DNA of 42,018 nucleotides from Chloroflexaceae bacterium. GTDB taxonomy: Bacteria > Chloroflexota > Chloroflexia > Chloroflexales > Chloroflexaceae. This document shows positions 41,723 to 42,018 of the stretch, piece after piece; positions within the stretch are counted from its first letter, which is position 1, and each line of letters starts with the position of its first letter. The position numbers and the translations under genes were made by a program. The notes under the pieces are model-generated. The model had not been told where the DNA came from and did no database searches. It was given only the letters and a program-made list of their open reading frames with translations. The stretch lies in NCBI GenBank assembly GCA_025057155.1, contig JANWYD010000029.1, positions 1 to 42,018 of the forward strand, given 5' to 3'.

Positions 41723-42018
41723 ATGAAAACGATATGCGTTGTCGGCGCCGGTTATGTGGGCCTTGCCACAGCAGTCTGTTTTGCCGACCTGGGCAACCGG
41801 GTCACCGGCGTAGAGATCGATCCGCACAAGCTGGATCTGCTGCGAAGCGGGAAGACGCCGATCTACGAGCCGGGTTTGCAGGAGTTGCTGGACCGGAACA
41901 TGCGCGCCGGGCGGCTGAGTTTTACCGATGACTACGCCGCGGCCCTCGACGGGGCCGAACTGGTCTTCATCACCGTCGGCACTCCCATGGGCCCCGACGG
42001 CGCCGCCGACCTCAGCCA
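41723..42018 (+). CDS. UDP-glucose/GDP-mannose dehydrogenase, N-terminal part (runs off window)
   Basis: The visible 98 codons start with the Rossmann motif MKTICVVGAGYVGLATAVCF, then GVEIDPHKLDLLRSG, IYEPGLQELL and VFITVGTPMG. These are all standard for the UDP-glucose 6-dehydrogenase (Ugd/TuaD) family, which oxidises UDP-glucose to UDP-glucuronate with two NAD. The UDP-glucose may come from the pyrophosphorylase encoded at 21.0-22.4 kb. The catalytic Cys lies beyond the window, and a GDP-mannose dehydrogenase cannot be wholly excluded, although IYEPGL favours UDP-glucose. TGAGG lies about 8 bases before the ATG. Confidence 0.92.
   Translation, partial: MKTICVVGAGYVGLATAVCFADLGNRVTGVEIDPHKLDLLRSGKTPIYEPGLQELLDRNMRAGRLSFTDDYAAALDGAELVFITVGTPMGPDGAADLS

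Overview
This GC-rich window (roughly two thirds G+C, with many repeat-laden intergenic gaps) most resembles a Chloroflexota chromosome, possibly a filamentous Chloroflexus/Roseiflexus-type organism. That is inference: it rests on gene content (F420-type LLM oxidoreductase, META-domain lipoprotein, STAND LuxR regulator, large extracellular nuclease, Ser/Thr-kinase-like sensor with Pro/Thr linkers, dispersed intergenic repeats). No ribosomal or other phylogenetic marker lies in the window.

Left third (1-12.2 kb): the tail of a gene closed by a strong terminator; then, on the minus strand, nurA, a HAS-barrel partner, an LLM-class oxidoreductase and an aminotransferase. Next come a double-META lipoprotein, a probable gene remnant, an SGNH hydrolase, an orphan signal-peptide ORF and a frameshifted PHB-depolymerase-like esterase. 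From 9.1 to 10.2 kb lies a DUF3253 gene and a decayed island: a scrap resembling the N terminus of a DrmD-type SNF2 helicase, fused to a truncated tyrosine recombinase that abuts tRNA-Asn. An LsrG-like monooxygenase and an iron-dependent alcohol dehydrogenase form a translationally coupled minus-strand pair.

Middle (12.4-24.3 kb): a membrane-spanning pseudokinase (HRD replaced by HGA) with extracytoplasmic domains; a 1758-residue secreted ExeM/NucH-type nuclease; a eukaryotic-type UDP-glucose pyrophosphorylase; an NadD-like nucleotidyltransferase; and a CoxG-like tail-anchored SRPBCC protein.

Right (24.4-42 kb): a compact MalT-type LuxR regulator behind an AT-rich promoter, convergent with a complete phosphate ABC transporter cluster pstS-pstC-pstA-pstB-pstB. 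Then prs, a 44-residue membrane protein, a three-gene ABC-type operon (large exposed membrane protein, ATPase, ABC-2 permease), lexA divergent from a probably leaderless ROK sugar kinase, a FecR-like membrane protein, and the start of a UDP-glucose dehydrogenase gene. UDP-glucose pyrophosphorylase and the dehydrogenase would together supply UDP-glucuronate for surface polysaccharides. The Pst system and the secreted nuclease could both serve phosphate acquisition, which is inference. Intergenic DNA carries several palindromic and dispersed repeat families.
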